From an uncultured Alphaproteobacteria bacterium (GTDB lineage Bacteria > Pseudomonadota > Alphaproteobacteria > Rickettsiales > UBA1997): 7,892 bases of DNA. The translations under genes and the position numbers were made by a program. Shown in pieces: positions 6,429 to 7,892 of this stretch. Positions within the stretch are counted from its first letter, which is position 1. Each line of letters opens with the position of its first letter. The stretch covers positions 1 through 7,892 of the forward strand of contig CAJBXX010000269.1 in the NCBI GenBank assembly GCA_903959715.1. The letters run 5' to 3'. The notes below the pieces were generated by a model that did no database searches, was not told the DNA's origin, and was given only the letters and a program-made list of their open reading frames with translations.

Positions 6429-7289
6429 ATGTCTTTTTCCAAAAAAAATCAAAAGCCGTCTAGTTTGAAACTAGTAATCGCTTCTGTTATTATTGCATCA
6501 ATAGCTGGATTCGCTTATTTCAGCGTTACTAAAAAAAATGAAAAAAGTGATGATAGCAAAAAAGAAGCAAGCACAGAAACAGCCAACGAAACTAAATCTA
6601 CTGGTTTAGATCCGGACAAAGATGTCTCTGATGTTAAAGATGTCGAAGAAGTTGTCGCTAAATGGATCGAAGCCAATCCTCAAGCTATCATAAATTCTGT
6701 GCAAAATATGCAGAAAAAAATGATGGAAGAGCAATCAAAAAATGCTCAAAAAAATATCGGCGAGAAAAAAGAAGAATTGTTTAACGACGCAAACTCTGCA
6801 AAATTCGCTCCAGAAGGCTACGATGTTTCAATCGTTGAATTCTACGATTATGCTTGCGGATATTGCAAAAAAGCTCAAACAACAGTCGATGCATTATTAA
6901 AATCTGACAATAAAATTCGCGTAATTTACAAAGATTTCCCAATTCTCGGCGAGACTTCACAAGAAATGTCCAAAGTTTCTGTCGCTGTCAATATCATCGC
7001 TCCAAATTCTTTCAGAAAATTTCATGACGCATTGATGAAAACCAACGAAAGAGGCAAATCTGCTGCTTTAAAAGCTGCAAAATCAGTTGGAATTGACACT
7101 AAAAAACTTGAAGAAACTTTAAAAAACGAAAAAAGTCAAATTGAAAAAATTATCCAAGATAATATCGCTCTTGGAACTTCAATCGGAATCAATGGAACTC
7201 CAGGTTTCGTAGTAGGCGAAGAGCTTATTCCGGGTGCTATGGAAATCGCAACTTTCAAAGAAAAAATTAGTGCTTTAAGAGCCAAATAA
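6429..7289 (+). CDS. DsbA-family (Com1-like) thiol-disulfide oxidoreductase, membrane-anchored
   Basis: This 286-residue protein is probably a periplasmic disulfide oxidoreductase or isomerase held to the inner membrane by an uncleaved N-terminal helix (about 13-33). A Lys/Glu/Ser/Thr-rich linker follows (about 35-70), then a helical stretch with 'WIEANPQAIINSVQNMQKK' (79-97), like the N-terminal part of Com1/ScsC-type DsbA relatives, which in ScsC helps oligomerise. The thioredoxin fold begins near 'VSIVEFYDYACGYCKK' (133-148) with redox pair C143-G-Y-C146; the cis-proline loop is GTP (P258) in 'INGTPGFVVG'. The thioredoxin-fold part is complete. No Shine-Dalgarno sequence precedes the ATG. 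Codon use differs from its neighbours: 8 TTC to 3 TTT for Phe and no TCG for Ser, which may reflect high expression. It stands alone, with a divergent operon upstream and a strong terminator downstream. Specific substrates cannot be named. Confidence 0.9.
   Translation: MSFSKKNQKPSSLKLVIASVIIASIAGFAYFSVTKKNEKSDDSKKEASTETANETKSTGLDPDKDVSDVKDVEEVVAKWIEANPQAIINSVQNMQKKMMEEQSKNAQKNIGEKKEELFNDANSAKFAPEGYDVSIVEFYDYACGYCKKAQTTVDALLKSDNKIRVIYKDFPILGETSQEMSKVSVAVNIIAPNSFRKFHDALMKTNERGKSAALKAAKSVGIDTKKLEETLKNEKSQIEKIIQDNIALGTSIGINGTPGFVVGEELIPGAMEIATFKEKISALRAK
6460..6474. repeat. 15-base perfect palindrome in the 5' coding region of the DsbA-like gene
   Basis: CTAGTTT-G-AAACTAG forms two perfect 7-base arms around a single central base, about 30 bases inside the gene (codons 11-16). 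It could be a protein-binding site just downstream of transcription start, a small hairpin near the translation start, or chance. It has no known assignment. Confidence 0.4.
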
Positions 7290-7307
7290 TAACCAAAAAT
7301 TCTCACC

Positions 7308-7345
7308 AGCCCAAGCTTTTTTAAAATAAAAGCTTGGGCTTTTTT
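7308..7345 (+). terminator. Rho-independent terminator of the DsbA-like gene
   Basis: Arms AGCCCAAGCTTTT (7308-7320) and AAAAGCTTGGGCT (7328-7340) form a perfect 13-base-pair stem with a 7-base loop, followed by a T6 run (7340-7345). It begins 18 bases after the stop codon of the DsbA-like gene. The A-run in the upstream flank is weak, so the terminator is best read in the + direction. It insulates the PIF1-like gene from upstream transcription. Confidence 0.93.
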
Positions 7346-7371
7346 ACAACAATTTAATACCCCCTCTCACT

Positions 7372-7892
7372 TTGGAAATCAACGACTTATCGGATAAACA
7401 AAAACAAGTTATAGAATTATTTCTTCAAGGCAAAAATTTATTCATCTCTGGTGGTGCTGGTTGCGGAAAATCTTATTTACTAAATTTTTTAAAAAGAAAT
7501 TTTGCCAATAATGGCTTAGAAATAACCGCCAGCACTGGCATCGCCGCCGTAAATATCGGTGGCTCAACCATTCATTCTTGGGCGGGAATTGGCTTAGCTA
7601 ATCAGCCAATTGAACAAATTGTTGAAAATATTTTTTTACCAAAATTTTCAAAAGTTCGACGCAAAATTATTAAAACCAAAACGCTGGCGATTGATGAAAT
7701 ATCTATGATTTCGCGTGAAGTTTTGGAAATTTTAGATCAAGTTTTTCGCGCAGTGAGAGGCAATGAAAAACCAATGGGCGGGATGCAAATGTTATTTTTT
7801 GGAGATTTTTTACAACTTCCTCCAATCAATCGCGACAACACTTCATCAAATTTTTGCTTTGATTCAAAAACTTGGGACGACCTCAATTTTCA
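7372..7892 (+). CDS. PIF1-family DNA helicase / AAA ATPase, N-terminal part (runs off window)
   Basis: An open frame runs from an in-frame stop at 7327 to the end of the window. It has no ATG ahead of the conserved domain, so the start is taken as the TTG at 7372, giving (M)EINDLSDKQKQVIELF; about 173 codons are present. Motifs of superfamily 1B PIF1-like helicases appear in order: Walker A GGAGCGKS (27-34), 'TASTGIAAVNIGGSTIHSW' (motif Ia region), Walker B LAIDEISM (105-112), and the motif III region 'GGMQMLFFGDFLQLPP' (136-151). PIF1-type helicases unwind DNA 5' to 3', including G-quadruplexes and RNA-DNA hybrids; bacterial members are common but poorly studied. The C-terminal helicase motifs lie beyond the window. 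The terminator just upstream means it needs its own promoter within about 30 bases, or read-through. Confidence 0.88.
   Translation, partial: MEINDLSDKQKQVIELFLQGKNLFISGGAGCGKSYLLNFLKRNFANNGLEITASTGIAAVNIGGSTIHSWAGIGLANQPIEQIVENIFLPKFSKVRRKIIKTKTLAIDEISMISREVLEILDQVFRAVRGNEKPMGGMQMLFFGDFLQLPPINRDNTSSNFCFDSKTWDDLNF

Overview
The window is AT-rich, with long A and T runs and few Shine-Dalgarno sequences. It carries ordinary bacterial housekeeping genes. The gene set (RuvB, CoaBC, YciB septation protein, a TsaC/Sua5-type protein, RNase HII, a DsbA/Com1-like oxidoreductase, a PIF1-like helicase) and the KAFSLIE-type prepilin leaders suggest an AT-rich alphaproteobacterium, perhaps Rickettsiales- or Holosporales-like. 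That placement is inferred from family resemblance and was not tested by any search.

Layout: (1) Positions 40-1763 hold two tandem, head-to-tail genes for prepilin-like proteins with a C-terminal LamG/concanavalin-A-like domain, joined by a one-base TAATG stop/start overlap. Their first 92 bases are identical at every position, silent sites included, while most of the rest has diverged strongly. A second identical block of 28 bases closes each gene. (2) After a 62-base gap come ruvB and coaBC on the + strand, sharing an ATGA overlap. (3) Four genes on the - strand, rnhB, tsaC, an FKBP-like membrane-anchored protein and yciB, overlap one another by 10, 14 and 8 bases, so they read as one operon running leftwards. 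Its last gene meets coaBC tail to tail with a 26-base overlap. (4) A 75-base divergent intergenic region separates rnhB from a DsbA-like gene and contains a 22-base near-perfect palindrome. (5) The DsbA-like gene ends in a strong rho-independent terminator. (6) A PIF1-family helicase gene, probably starting at TTG, runs off the right edge.

Most genes serve separate core tasks: recombination and Holliday-junction migration, coenzyme A synthesis, tRNA t6A modification, RNA-DNA hybrid removal, and septation or envelope work. Two are envelope folding proteins: the DsbA-like protein and the FKBP-like protein, which carries two cysteines. The most unusual part is the prepilin pair, whose mosaic identity pattern points to recent gene conversion or array expansion. 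No RNA gene, CRISPR array or insertion sequence is visible, and no stretch longer than 300 bases lacks a gene.
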